Origin: Enterobacteriaceae bacterium UBA5654
GTDB taxonomy: Bacteria; Pseudomonadota; Gammaproteobacteria; Enterobacterales; Enterobacteriaceae
DNA: 39,124 nucleotides
Assembly (NCBI GenBank): GCA_002421005.1
Contig: DIJC01000016.1
Coordinates: 1-39,124, forward strand
Direction of reading: 5' to 3'
Each line of letters begins with the position of its first letter. The first letter of the stretch is position 1. The position numbers and the translations under genes were made by a program. Below, in pieces: positions 7,922 through 17,196 of the stretch. The notes below the pieces were generated by a model that searched no databases, was not told the origin of the DNA, and saw only the letters and a program-made list of their open reading frames with translations.

Positions 7922-9295
7922 TTAAATCAGCCGGGCCTTCGCTTGCTCAATCGCCAGCGCCACCTGTTGCGGTGACACGCCGCCTTTCGCCGCGCGCTTA
8001 TCCAGACAGGATTGCAGGGCCAGAATGGGATAAACATCATCGCCAATCACCGGACTGAATTTTTGCAAATCACCGAGCGACAGTTCTTCCAGCGGCTTGC
8101 CCTGACGGATAGCCTCAACCACCGCCTCGCCCACAATATGGTGCGCCTCACGGAACGGCACGCCTTTGGCGACCAGATAATCCGCCAGCTCGGTCGCGTT
8201 CGCATAGCCCTGCTGCGCCGCTTCCTGACAGCGCGGACGTTTCACCTGAATGCCGTCCAGCACCAGCGCCGCCATATACAGGCAGTCAAGCCAGGTATCC
8301 AGCGCGTCAAACAGCCCTTCTTTGTCTTCCTGCATATCTTTGTTATACGCCAGCGGCAGACCTTTCAGGGTCATCATCATGCCGGTCAGCGCGCCCTGCA
8401 CGCGACCGCATTTACCCCGGATCAGCTCCAGCGCATCCGGGTTTTTCTTTTGCGGCATTAAGGAAGAACCCGACGTTACGCGATCGGAAAGCTCGACAAA
8501 ACCGGCTTCACCAGTGTTGAAGAAAATCAGGTCTTCGGCAAAACGGGAAAGGTGAACCATCCCGATAGAGGCGTCAGAAAGCAGTTCCAGCACATGATCG
8601 CGATCGGAAACGCTATCCAGGCTGTTCCGGGTTGCCGAAGCAAAACCCAGCCAGCCCGCCAGCTGTTCACGGTCGATTTCATACGCAGTGCCCGCCAGCG
8701 CGCCACATCCCAGCGGGCTAATATCAAGACGCTTAAGCGCATCCTGTAAACGGCTTTCGTCACGCGCCAGCATTTCGACATAAGCCAGACACCAGTGGGC
8801 AAACGTCACCGGCTGCGCGCGTTGCAGGTGAGTGTAACCCGGCATTACCGCGTCCTGATTATTCTCCGCCGTCTCCACCAGCGCACTCTGCAACTGACGG
8901 TTAGCGGTCAGCAGCTCGCCGACGGTATCTTTGCACCACAGTTTGAGATCGGTTGCCACCTGATCGTTACGACTGCGTCCGGTATGCAGTTTTTTACCGA
9001 GCTGGCCGACCTTAGCGATCAGCTTACCTTCCACCCAGCTATGAATATCTTCCGCATCGCTTTCGAGGATTTGCTGCGGATCGGTGCGCACTTCCTCCAG
9101 CAGGACGTTCAACGCTTCTTCAAGCTGTAACTGCTCATCAGCCGTTAAGACGCCCACCGTCACCAGCGCTTTCGACCAGGCCACAGAGCCAATAATATCC
9201 TGCTCCGCCAGTCGGTAATCAAAGCGCAAAGAGTCGTTGAACTGTTTGAACCGCCGATCTGCCGCCTGAGTAAAACGCCCGCCCCAAAGTGCCAT
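7922..9295 (-). CDS. argH: Argininosuccinate lyase
   Basis: Last step of arginine synthesis: splits argininosuccinate into arginine and fumarate. The product is 457 residues, the E. coli length, and belongs to the fumarase/aspartase superfamily. The signature GSSLMPQKKNPD is at 276-287 with its catalytic serine in the mobile loop; H156 in GYTHLQRAQP is the other conserved catalytic region. I chose the ATG at 9295 (MALWGGRF); in-frame extension upstream has no family similarity. Third gene of argCBH, 61 bp after argB, so under ArgR control from the argC promoter. Confidence 0.98.
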   Translation of the reverse strand: MALWGGRFTQAADRRFKQFNDSLRFDYRLAEQDIIGSVAWSKALVTVGVLTADEQLQLEEALNVLLEEVRTDPQQILESDAEDIHSWVEGKLIAKVGQLGKKLHTGRSRNDQVATDLKLWCKDTVGELLTANRQLQSALVETAENNQDAVMPGYTHLQRAQPVTFAHWCLAYVEMLARDESRLQDALKRLDISPLGCGALAGTAYEIDREQLAGWLGFASATRNSLDSVSDRDHVLELLSDASIGMVHLSRFAEDLIFFNTGEAGFVELSDRVTSGSSLMPQKKNPDALELIRGKCGRVQGALTGMMMTLKGLPLAYNKDMQEDKEGLFDALDTWLDCLYMAALVLDGIQVKRPRCQEAAQQGYANATELADYLVAKGVPFREAHHIVGEAVVEAIRQGKPLEELSLGDLQKFSPVIGDDVYPILALQSCLDKRAAKGGVSPQQVALAIEQAKARLI

Positions 9296-9356
9296 AGTGT
9301 GCTTCCTTAAATTTGTTGAATGTATCCCCCTGCGGTCGTCAGAGGGAAAGGTAATC

Positions 9357-10133
9357 TTATGCCAGAATACGCGTACCGATGGAGGTCCCGTTAAACAGCG
9401 CGGGCAGTTGCTCCGCATGACGCCATGAGGCGATATCCACCGGGCGACCCAGCGTGCGGGCTGCGTCGAGCGCCGCATTCACTTTGACAATCATTCCATC
9501 GGTAATGATGCCCTGGGCGATCAGCTGTTCCGCTTTTGCCGCCGTCATTTCAGCGATCCGCTGGCCTTTGCCATCCAGAATGCCGCTGACGTCAGACAGC
9601 AGGATCAAGTCAGCACCCAGCGTCGCCGCCAGCGCCGTCGCCGCCTGATCAGCATTGACGTTCATCAGTTGCCCTTCATCGGTCACGCCAATGGAACTGA
9701 CGACCGGCAGAAAACCACCCGCCAGCAGGCTGTTAATCAGCGTCGGCGAGCCAGGCTGCGCCAGCCCGACGTGGCCCAGCGATTCATCAAGCTGGGTCAC
9801 TTTCACGCTGTCACCGTCGCCAAGAAACAGCCCCACCGACGCAATCTGGTGCTTCTTCGCCCACGCCAGCAGCGTTTTATTGGCGGTCCCCGCCAGCGCG
9901 CCGGTAATAATATCAATCTGATCGGCAGGCGTGACGCGCAGGCCGTTTTTCTTCGTCACCGGCAGATTGAGCTGCTTCATCAACTCATCGACCACGCAGC
10001 CGCCGCCATGAACAATCACCAGCGTACGCTGATGCGACTCGCGGTAGTTGACCAGCGCGGTAAACAGACGCTCCAGCGCCTCTTCGCTATCCAGCAGAAC
10101 GCCACCGAGTTTGATAATTAATGGATTCATCAT
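9357..10133 (-). CDS. argB: Acetylglutamate kinase
   Basis: Phosphorylates N-acetylglutamate with ATP, the second step of arginine synthesis. The product is 258 residues, of the amino-acid kinase fold. It has KLGG (8-11) at the phosphate site, the VHGGG loop (41-45) and the LLSDVSGILD segment (about 178-187) that binds nucleotide. It lacks the N-terminal helix found in arginine-inhibited hexameric kinases, as in E. coli, where ArgA is the feedback target. The ATG at 10133 lies 6 bp after the argC stop, suggesting translational coupling. Confidence 0.98.
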   Translation of the reverse strand: MMNPLIIKLGGVLLDSEEALERLFTALVNYRESHQRTLVIVHGGGCVVDELMKQLNLPVTKKNGLRVTPADQIDIITGALAGTANKTLLAWAKKHQIASVGLFLGDGDSVKVTQLDESLGHVGLAQPGSPTLINSLLAGGFLPVVSSIGVTDEGQLMNVNADQAATALAATLGADLILLSDVSGILDGKGQRIAEMTAAKAEQLIAQGIITDGMIVKVNAALDAARTLGRPVDIASWRHAEQLPALFNGTSIGTRILA

Positions 10134-10139
10134 CGCACC

Positions 10140-11144
10140 TTAAATAAGAGACAAAGTTTCAGCAAAGCCAAAACGAATATTTGCGCACTGCATCGCCTGC
10201 GCCGCTGCGCCCTTCAGCAGATTATCTTCCGCTGCCACCACAATAAGATGTTCGCCCTGCACCGCAAAGCCGATATCGCAGAATGGCAGACCAACCACGT
10301 TTTTCAGCGCCGGAACGCCTTTATCGTACAGGCGCACCAGCGGTTTATCAGCATAGGCCTGGCGATACGCCTCGCCTACCTGTTGCGCCGTCACGCCCGC
10401 GTTCAGACGGCAGGTGATGGTTTCCAGAATGCCGCGCGGAAAACTGCCCAGATGCGGAGTGAAAATCACGTCTGTGCCGAGATGAGTGCTGATTTCCGGG
10501 TGATGGCGATGATTAAAAATGCCATAGGGTTGCAGGCTCACTTCGCAAAAACTGTTCGAAATAGCCGCCTTGCGCCCCGCGCCGCTCACGCCGCTGGTAG
10601 CGTTGATCACCGGCCACTGATTCACATTCAGTAAGTCATTATCAATGAGGGGCTTCAGCGCCAGCTGCGCCGCCGTCGGGTAGCAGCCCGGAACGGCCAC
10701 CAGCGTTGCGTCTTTCAGCTTAGCCGCGCTCCACTCCGCCAGCCCGTAAACCGCCTGCTCAAGCAGGTCAGGATGCTGATGGGTGAAGCCGTAATATTTT
10801 TCATAGAACGCGCTGTCATTTACGCGGAATGCGCCGGACAGGTCGAACACCACGCAGCCCGCCGCCAGAAACTGCGGGGCCAGGTCATGGCTGACTTCAT
10901 GGGCGGTAGCAAGGAACACGATATCCACGCCTGCGCTAAACTCGCTGATATCGGACATCGGCTGCAACGGCAGATCGACAATGCCCTTCAGCTGCGGATG
11001 CAAATCAGAAATTAACTTTCCTGCATCATTGCTTTGCGCTGACACGGTCAAAGCGGTTATGGTCATATGAGGATGGCGATTCACGTAACTTACAAGTTCA
11101 GCGCCCGCATAACCGCTAGCGCCAACAATCAGCGTATTCAACAT
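10140..11144 (-). CDS. argC: N-acetyl-gamma-glutamyl-phosphate reductase
   Basis: NADPH-dependent reductase for the third step of arginine synthesis. The product is 334 residues, as in E. coli. The N-terminal NADP-binding motif GASGYAGAEL is at 8-17, and the catalytic cysteine is in VPGCYPTA at about 154. The C-terminal domain keeps HRHHPEI. It is first in argCBH and divergent from argE, with two ARG boxes in the shared 88-bp region, so ArgR with arginine should repress both directions. Confidence 0.98.
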   Translation of the reverse strand: MLNTLIVGASGYAGAELVSYVNRHPHMTITALTVSAQSNDAGKLISDLHPQLKGIVDLPLQPMSDISEFSAGVDIVFLATAHEVSHDLAPQFLAAGCVVFDLSGAFRVNDSAFYEKYYGFTHQHPDLLEQAVYGLAEWSAAKLKDATLVAVPGCYPTAAQLALKPLIDNDLLNVNQWPVINATSGVSGAGRKAAISNSFCEVSLQPYGIFNHRHHPEISTHLGTDVIFTPHLGSFPRGILETITCRLNAGVTAQQVGEAYRQAYADKPLVRLYDKGVPALKNVVGLPFCDIGFAVQGEHLIVVAAEDNLLKGAAAQAMQCANIRFGFAETLSLI

Positions 11145-11167
11145 CGGGTTCCTTTACGTTCAACGTT

Positions 11168-11206
11168 AGTGTATTTTTATTCACAAATAATGCATGAATA
11201 TTGATA
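11168..11206. promoter_or_regulatory. Pair of ARG boxes (ArgR operator) between argC and argE
   Basis: Two 18-bp imperfect palindromes, 11168-11185 (core TGTATTTTTATTCA) and 11189-11206 (core TGCATGAATATTGA), are separated by 3 bp, the standard spacing for one ArgR hexamer. They overlap the face-to-face promoters of argE and argCBH. Confidence 0.85.
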
Positions 11207-11232
11207 CTATCACGACCTTAGGTGTGTCAACA

Positions 11233-12384
11233 ATGAAAAATAAACTACCCCCATTTATCGAGATCTACCGCGCCCTGATTGCCACGCCGTCCATTAGCGC
11301 GACCGAAGAAGCGCTCGATCAGAGTAATGCTTCTTTAATCACTCTGCTGGCGGGATGGTTCGGCGATCTTGGGTTCAATGTTGAAGTGCAACCGGTGCCC
11401 GGCACGCGCAACAAATTTAATATGCTGGCCAGCATCGGGCACGGCGCGGGCGGGCTGCTGCTCGCAGGCCACACCGACACGGTGCCCTTTGATGACGGTC
11501 GCTGGACCCGCGATCCGTTCACCCTGACCGAGCATGAAGGCAAACTCTATGGCCTCGGCACGGCGGATATGAAAGGCTTTTTCGCTTTTGTGCTCGACGC
11601 CCTGCGGGATGTTGACGTCACCCGGTTGAAAAAACCGCTCTACGTGCTCGCCACCGCCGATGAAGAAACCAGCATGGCCGGCGCGCGCTATTTCGCCGAA
11701 ACCACCGAGCTGCGCCCGGATTGTGCCATCATCGGTGAGCCGACGTCGCTCCAGCCGGTGCGCGCGCATAAAGGCCACATTTCTAACGCCATCCGCGTGC
11801 TCGGTCAGTCCGGTCACTCCAGCGATCCGGCACGCGGCGTTAATGCGATTGAGCTGATGCATGATGCCATCGGTCACATCCTGCACCTGCGCGACAATTT
11901 AAAAGAGCGCTTTCACTATGAGGCATTTACCGTGCCTTATCCGACGCTCAACCTCGGTCATATTCACGGCGGCGATGCGGCAAACCGCATCTGCGCCTGC
12001 TGCGAGCTGCATATGGACATCCGCCCGCTGCCGGGCATGACGCTTGACGATCTTAACGGCCTGCTGAACGACGCGCTGGCTCCGGTCAGCGAACGCTGGC
12101 CGGGCCGCCTGACCGTCTCTGAGCTGCATCCGCCGATTCCGGGCTACGAATGCCCGCCGGATCACCAGCTGGTGCAGGTGGTTGAAAAACTGCTTGGCGC
12201 GCAAACCGAAGTGGTGAATTACTGTACCGAAGCGCCGTTCATCCAGACCCGCTGCCCGACGCTGGTACTTGGCCCCGGATCGATCAATCAGGCGCATCAG
12301 CCGGATGAATATCTGGAGACGCGGTTTATCAAACCGACGCGCGAGTTAATCACGCAGGTTGTGCACCATTTTTGCTGGCATTAA
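11233..12384 (+). CDS. argE: N-acetylornithine deacetylase
   Basis: Zinc or cobalt hydrolase that releases ornithine from N-acetylornithine (linear arginine pathway). The product is 383 residues, as in E. coli, M20 peptidase family. Metal and catalytic residues are visible: H80 and D82 in AGHTDTVP, D112 in GTADMKG, E144 and E145 in ADEETS, E169 in GEPTS, and the C-terminal His in NQAHQPDE. I chose the ATG at 11233 (MKNKLPPF); an upstream in-frame ATG at 11194 falls inside the second ARG box. Divergent from argC. Confidence 0.97.
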   Translation: MKNKLPPFIEIYRALIATPSISATEEALDQSNASLITLLAGWFGDLGFNVEVQPVPGTRNKFNMLASIGHGAGGLLLAGHTDTVPFDDGRWTRDPFTLTEHEGKLYGLGTADMKGFFAFVLDALRDVDVTRLKKPLYVLATADEETSMAGARYFAETTELRPDCAIIGEPTSLQPVRAHKGHISNAIRVLGQSGHSSDPARGVNAIELMHDAIGHILHLRDNLKERFHYEAFTVPYPTLNLGHIHGGDAANRICACCELHMDIRPLPGMTLDDLNGLLNDALAPVSERWPGRLTVSELHPPIPGYECPPDHQLVQVVEKLLGAQTEVVNYCTEAPFIQTRCPTLVLGPGSINQAHQPDEYLETRFIKPTRELITQVVHHFCWH

Positions 12385-12402
12385 GCGCATTTTTGTCGGC
12401 AC

Positions 12403-12427
12403 GAAGCGGGTAAAATCCGCCCGCTTC
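12403..12427 (+). terminator. Inverted repeat after argE, possible weak terminator
   Basis: Perfect 8-bp stem GAAGCGGG (12403-12410) / CCCGCTTC (12420-12427) lies 18 bp after the argE stop. No T-run follows, so it may act as a 3' end stabiliser or with Rho. Confidence 0.4.
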
Positions 12428-12513
12428 CATAAGCACCACTTATCTGTTTTAACGTGAATTAAATTTCGTAAATTGCCGTCATTTATTCGTTTGCTGAAGC
12501 GATTTCGCAGCAA

Positions 12514-12543
12514 TTGACGTCAGGGGTTTTACGTGGCTTTATA
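12514..12543 (+). promoter_or_regulatory. Candidate ppc promoter
   Basis: -35 TTGACG (12514-12519) and -10 TTTATA (12538-12543) are separated by 18 bp, about 85 bp before the ppc ATG. The rest of the 243-bp argE-ppc gap shows no gene. Confidence 0.4.
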
Positions 12544-12627
12544 AAAGACGGTGTCATATACCCGATGCTCCCTGTTGCAGAGAATTGGGTATAACAAAAT
12601 AAAATGAGATGGGGTGTCTGGGGTAAC

Positions 12628-15279
12628 ATGAACGAACAATATTCCGCTTTGCGTAGTAATGTCAGTATGCTCGGCAAACTGCTGGGAGAGACCATCAAAG
12701 ACGCGCTGGGAGAAAACATCCTCGACCGCGTAGAAACGATCCGTAAGCTGTCGAAATCCTCCCGTGCGGGAAACGAAGCCAATCGTCAGGAGCTGTTGAC
12801 CACGCTGCAAAACTTGTCCAATGACGAGCTGCTGCCGGTGGCCCGTGCCTTCAGCCAGTTTTTGAACCTGGCGAATACCGCCGAACAGTATCACAGCATC
12901 TCGCCGAAGGGCGAAGGTGCCAGCAACCCGGAAATTATCGCCCGCACCCTCAAAAAACTGAAAAATCAGCCGGAACTTAGCGAGGCCGTGATTAAAAAAG
13001 CGGTTGAGTCTCTGTCGCTGGAGCTGGTGCTGACCGCCCACCCGACGGAAATCACCCGCCGCACCCTGATCCACAAAATGGGTGAGGTCAACACCTGCCT
13101 GAAGCAGCTTGATAACAACGATCTGGTGGATTACGAACGCAATCAGCTGATGCGCCGTCTGCGCCAGTTGATCGCCCAGTCCTGGCATACGGATGAAATC
13201 CGTAAACATCGTCCGTCGCCGGTAGACGAAGCGAAATGGGGCTTTGCGGTGGTGGAAAACAGTCTGTGGGAAGGCGTGCCGAATTACCTGCGCGAACTGA
13301 ACGAACAACTGGAAGAACACCTTGGCTATCGGCTACCGGTAGATTTTGTCCCGGTGCGCTTCACCTCCTGGATGGGCGGCGACCGCGACGGCAACCCGAA
13401 CGTCACCGCCGACATTTCCCGCCATGTCCTGCTGCTGAGCCGCTGGAAAGCCACCGACCTGTTCCTGAAAGATATTCAGCTATTGATCTCCGAACTGTCG
13501 ATGGTTGAATGCAGCGACGACCTGCGCGAGCTGGTCGGAGAAGCGGGTGCGCAGGAGCCGTACCGTTACCTGCTGAAAAATCTGCGCGGTCAGCTCATGG
13601 CAACGCAAACCTGGCTGGAAGCGCGTCTGAAAGGGCAAAAGCTACCGAAGCCAACGGGCCTGCTGACCCAGAACGAGCAGCTGTGGGAACCGCTGTACGC
13701 CTGCTACCAGTCTCTTCAGGCGTGCGGGCTGGGCATCATCGCCAACGGCGAACTGCTCGACACCCTGCGCCGCGTGAAGTGTTTCGGCGTCCCGCTGGTG
13801 CGTATTGATATTCGTCAGGAAAGCACCCGTCATACCGAAGCGCTGGGCGAACTGACCCGCTACCTCGGCATTGGCGACTACGAAAGCTGGTCGGAAGCGG
13901 ATAAACAAGCCTTCCTGATCCGTGAACTCAACTCCAAACGTCCGCTGCTGCCGCGCCAGTGGGAACCGAGCGAAGAAACGCGTGAAGTGCTTGATACCTG
14001 CAAAGTGATTGCGGAAGCGCCTTACGGCTCGGTTGCCGCTTACGTTATTTCAATGGCGAAAACGCCGTCTGACGTGCTGGCCGTGCACCTGCTGCTAAAA
14101 GAAGCGGGTATCGGCTTTGCGCTGCCGGTTGCGCCGCTGTTTGAAACTCTCGACGACCTGAATAATGCCAACGATGTCATGAGCCAGTTGCTGAACATCG
14201 ACTGGTATCGCGGTTTCATCCAGGGCAAGCAGATGGTGATGATCGGCTACTCCGACTCCGCAAAAGATGCGGGCGTGATGGCGGCATCCTGGGCGCAGTA
14301 TCAGGCGCAGGACGCACTGATCAAAACCTGCGAAAAAGCCGGGATTGAACTGACGCTGTTCCACGGCCGTGGCGGCTCGATTGGTCGTGGCGGCGCGCCA
14401 GCCCACGCGGCGCTGCTCTCCCAGCCGCCGGGAAGCCTGAAAGGCGGGCTGCGCGTTACCGAGCAGGGCGAAATGATCCGCTTTAAGTACGGCCTGCCGG
14501 AAATCACCATCAGCAGTCTGTCGCTCTATACCGGTGCGATTCTGGAAGCTAACCTGCTGCCACCGCCGGAACCCAAAGATGCCTGGCGTCATATCATGAA
14601 CGAACTGTCGGATATCTCCTGCGATATGTACCGGGGTTTCGTGCGTGAAAACGAAGACTTTGTGCCTTACTTCCGCTCTGCCACGCCTGAACAGGAGTTG
14701 GGTAAACTGCCGCTGGGATCGCGTCCAGCAAAACGCCGTCCGACTGGCGGGGTCGAATCGCTGCGTGCTATTCCATGGATCTTCGCCTGGACCCAGAACC
14801 GTCTGATGCTTCCCGCCTGGCTGGGCGCGGGGGCCGCACTGCAAAAAGTGGTGGAAGACGGTAAGCAAAGCGAACTGGAAGCCATGTGTCGCGACTGGCC
14901 GTTCTTCTCTACCCGTCTGGGAATGCTGGAGATGGTCTATTCGAAAGCCGATCTATGGCTGGCAGAGTATTACGACCAACGGCTGGTGAAAAAGGAACTC
15001 TGGCCGCTGGGCAGTGAGCTACGCGCCCTGCTGGAAGATGACATTAAAGTCGTGCTGGCGATCGCTAACGACTCGCATCTGATGGCGGATCTGCCGTGGA
15101 TTGCCGAATCTATCCAGTTGCGTAATGTCTATACCGACCCGCTGAACGTGCTCCAGGCCGAACTGCTGCACCGTTCGCGCCGCGCAGAGGAAGAAGGCAA
15201 AGAGCCGGATCCTCGCGTTGAGCAGGCGCTGATGGTGACGATCGCAGGCGTTGCCGCCGGGATGCGTAATACCGGTTAA
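12628..15279 (+). CDS. ppc: Phosphoenolpyruvate carboxylase
   Basis: Anaplerotic enzyme that makes oxaloacetate from PEP and bicarbonate. The product is 883 residues, exactly the E. coli length. Catalytic H138 is in VLTAHPTEITRRT. The conserved MIGYSDSAKDAG (about 538-549, with K546) and the glycine loop FHGRGGSIGRGG are present, and it ends in the family's MRNTG. I chose the ATG at 12628 (MNEQYS); the ATG eight codons upstream lacks similarity. In E. coli the enzyme is activated by acetyl-CoA and fructose-1,6-bisphosphate and inhibited by aspartate. It stands alone between argE and eptC. Confidence 0.98.
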   Translation: MNEQYSALRSNVSMLGKLLGETIKDALGENILDRVETIRKLSKSSRAGNEANRQELLTTLQNLSNDELLPVARAFSQFLNLANTAEQYHSISPKGEGASNPEIIARTLKKLKNQPELSEAVIKKAVESLSLELVLTAHPTEITRRTLIHKMGEVNTCLKQLDNNDLVDYERNQLMRRLRQLIAQSWHTDEIRKHRPSPVDEAKWGFAVVENSLWEGVPNYLRELNEQLEEHLGYRLPVDFVPVRFTSWMGGDRDGNPNVTADISRHVLLLSRWKATDLFLKDIQLLISELSMVECSDDLRELVGEAGAQEPYRYLLKNLRGQLMATQTWLEARLKGQKLPKPTGLLTQNEQLWEPLYACYQSLQACGLGIIANGELLDTLRRVKCFGVPLVRIDIRQESTRHTEALGELTRYLGIGDYESWSEADKQAFLIRELNSKRPLLPRQWEPSEETREVLDTCKVIAEAPYGSVAAYVISMAKTPSDVLAVHLLLKEAGIGFALPVAPLFETLDDLNNANDVMSQLLNIDWYRGFIQGKQMVMIGYSDSAKDAGVMAASWAQYQAQDALIKTCEKAGIELTLFHGRGGSIGRGGAPAHAALLSQPPGSLKGGLRVTEQGEMIRFKYGLPEITISSLSLYTGAILEANLLPPPEPKDAWRHIMNELSDISCDMYRGFVRENEDFVPYFRSATPEQELGKLPLGSRPAKRRPTGGVESLRAIPWIFAWTQNRLMLPAWLGAGAALQKVVEDGKQSELEAMCRDWPFFSTRLGMLEMVYSKADLWLAEYYDQRLVKKELWPLGSELRALLEDDIKVVLAIANDSHLMADLPWIAESIQLRNVYTDPLNVLQAELLHRSRRAEEEGKEPDPRVEQALMVTIAGVAAGMRNTG

Positions 15280-15289
15280 TCCTCCCCTG

Positions 15290-15316
15290 CCCTCTCTCGC
15301 CCACGGCGGGAGAGGG
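15290..15316. repeat. GC-rich hairpin with CCCTCTC / GAGAGGG arms
   Basis: CCCTCTC (15290-15296) pairs with GAGAGGG (15310-15316), and inner CGCC pairs with GGCG around a CAC loop, giving a 12-bp stem 11 bp after ppc. The arm sequence recurs at 39050-39109. A T-rich but interrupted tract follows, so it may also end ppc transcripts. Confidence 0.6.
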
Positions 15317-15356
15317 ACATTCCCCCTTCATTATCTTTCTGACTATCTTTCTGACA

Positions 15357-15373
15357 ATTAAGGTTGGCTTAAT
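15357..15373 (+). promoter_or_regulatory. Candidate PmrA (BasR) box upstream of eptC
   Basis: ATTAAG-N5-CTTAAT resembles the PmrA direct-repeat consensus YTTAAK-N5-YTTAAK and reads almost the same on both strands. It lies 46 bp before the eptC ATG. PmrA control of this gene (cptA) is established in Salmonella, which supports the call. A perfect tandem repeat of TATCTTTCTGAC (15332-15355) lies directly upstream. Confidence 0.55.
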
Positions 15374-15419
15374 CTTTCGCCGCTACGCTTGCCGGTAAAT
15401 TTGTTTACGGGTCAAACGT

Positions 15420-17153
15420 ATGTCTTCGTCATTTCCTTCGTCACCGTAGAGGTTTAGCGGGAAAGCGCTCGGCCTGGCCATCCTTTATTTCTGTTTTCTC
15501 TCTACCCTTTTACAGGCGGTCATAACCTTCAGCGGTTTTAGCGGCACTAACGGCCTGCGCGATTCGCTGTTGTTCAGCACTCTGTGGTTGATCCCGCTCT
15601 TTCTGCTGCCGCAAAGAACCCGTTTGCTCGCGGCACTGATCGGCGTGGTGCTGTGGGCGGCCTCACTCGCGGTACTGAGTTATTACGTGATTTACGGGCA
15701 GGAATTCTCGCAAAGCGTGCTGTTTGTAATGTTTGAAACCAACGCCAGCGAAGCGGGGGAATATCTCAGCCAGTATTTTAGCCTGAAGCTGATTATCATC
15801 GCCGCCATCTATACGGCGGTGGCGATCCTGCTCTGGTCGCGCCTGCGTCCGGTTTATCTTCCCGGCCGCTGGCGCTGGCTGATTTCCGGCGCTCTGCTGT
15901 ACGGGCTGGTCGTGCATCCGGTTGCCGTGAACATGATTTTCAAAGATAAATCGTTCGAAGGATCGGTAGCCACGCTGTCTACCCGTCTGGAGCCTGCCGC
16001 ACCGTGGCAGTTTATCAGTGGCTATTACCAATACCGTCGACAACTGGACAGCCTGAATCGCCTGCTGGATAAAAACAGCGCGCTCCCTCCGCTGGCAAAT
16101 CTGCAAGACACCTCCGGCAACGCGCCGCGCACGCTGGTGCTGGTCATTGGCGAGTCCACCCAGCGTGGGCGGATGAGTCTGTATGGCTATTCGCGCGAAA
16201 CGACGCCGGAACTGGACGCGCTGCATAAAACGGACAGTCAGCTCACCGTGTTTAACAACGTGGTGACGTCGCGCCCCTACACCATTGAGATCCTGCAACA
16301 GGCGCTAACCTTTGCCGATGAAAAACACCCTGATATGTACCTGACCCAACCGTCGCTGATGAATATGATGAAACAGGCCGGGTACAAGACATTCTGGATC
16401 ACTAACCAGCAAACGTTAACCGCCCGTAATACCATGCTGACGGTCTTCTCGAAGCAGACCGACGAACAGTTTTATATGAATCAGCAGCGGATGCAGAGCG
16501 CCCGCGAATATGACACCAACGTGCTGGCTCCCTTTAAAGCGGTGCTGGCCGATCCCGCGCCGAAGAAATTTATCATCGTCCATCTGCTGGGAACGCATCT
16601 CAAATACCAGTACCGCTATCCGCCAGGCGAGGGGAAATTTGATGGCAAAAAAGATGATCTGCCTGCCGGGCTAAGTGCCGGAGAACAGAAAGCGTATAAC
16701 GCCTACGACAATGCCAATCTGTTTAATGACCGGGTGGTCGCCAGCCTGATTAAAGATTATAAAGCGACCGACCCTGACGGGTTTCTGCTCTATTTTTCCG
16801 ATCATGGAGAAGAGGTTTACGACACCCCGCCGCACAGTATCCAGGGGCGTAATGAGGAAAATCCGACGCGGCATATGTACACCATTCCATTCCTGCTGTG
16901 GACGTCAGAAAAGTGGCAGGCTGCGCATCCACGCGATTTTTCCGGCGACGTGAACCGCAAATACAGTAGTTCGCAGCTCATCCATACCTGGTCAGATTTA
17001 GCCGGACTGCGCTATAGCGGCTACGACGAAACGCGCTCGCTGGTCAGCCCGAAATTTGTCGAAGCCACCCGCTGGATTGGGAATCCCTACAGGAAAAACG
17101 CGCTGATTTCCTACGACAGCCTGCCGTGGGGCAAGCAGCCCGGTAATCAGTAA
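15420..17153 (+). CDS. eptC: Phosphoethanolamine transferase EptC (CptA), with in-frame amber at codon 10, probably disrupted
   Basis: Inner-membrane enzyme that adds phosphoethanolamine to heptose I of the LPS core. From the ATG at 15420 the frame has 577 codons before the final stop, exactly the E. coli length, but codon 10 (15447-15449) is TAG. After it the frame continues with RFSGKALG and a first membrane helix that aligns with the E. coli N-terminus without gaps. The next usable start is a TTG at 15570, giving 527 residues and losing the first helix. The rest is intact: about four more membrane segments, the GESTQRG motif carrying the nucleophile Thr, and FSDHGEE at the metal site. Either a recent nonsense mutation (CAG to TAG would explain it), amber suppression, or a sequencing error. 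Confidence 0.8.
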
Positions 17154-17157
17154 GACG

Positions 17158-17196
17158 GCGAATGGTGCTTCATCACGAAGAGCCATTCGCTTTATT
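17158..17196 (+). terminator. Terminator after eptC
   Basis: Stem GCGAATGG (17158-17165) / CCATTCGC (17183-17190) with inner CTTC / GAAG pairs, followed by TTTATT. It overlaps the metF stop codon on the other strand. Confidence 0.7.

Noticed and set aside
12529..13320. 263-codon open frame opposite ppc, and a 257-codon frame at 14095-14868
   Set aside because: Both are antisense shadows of ppc with low-complexity Gln/Phe/Arg composition.
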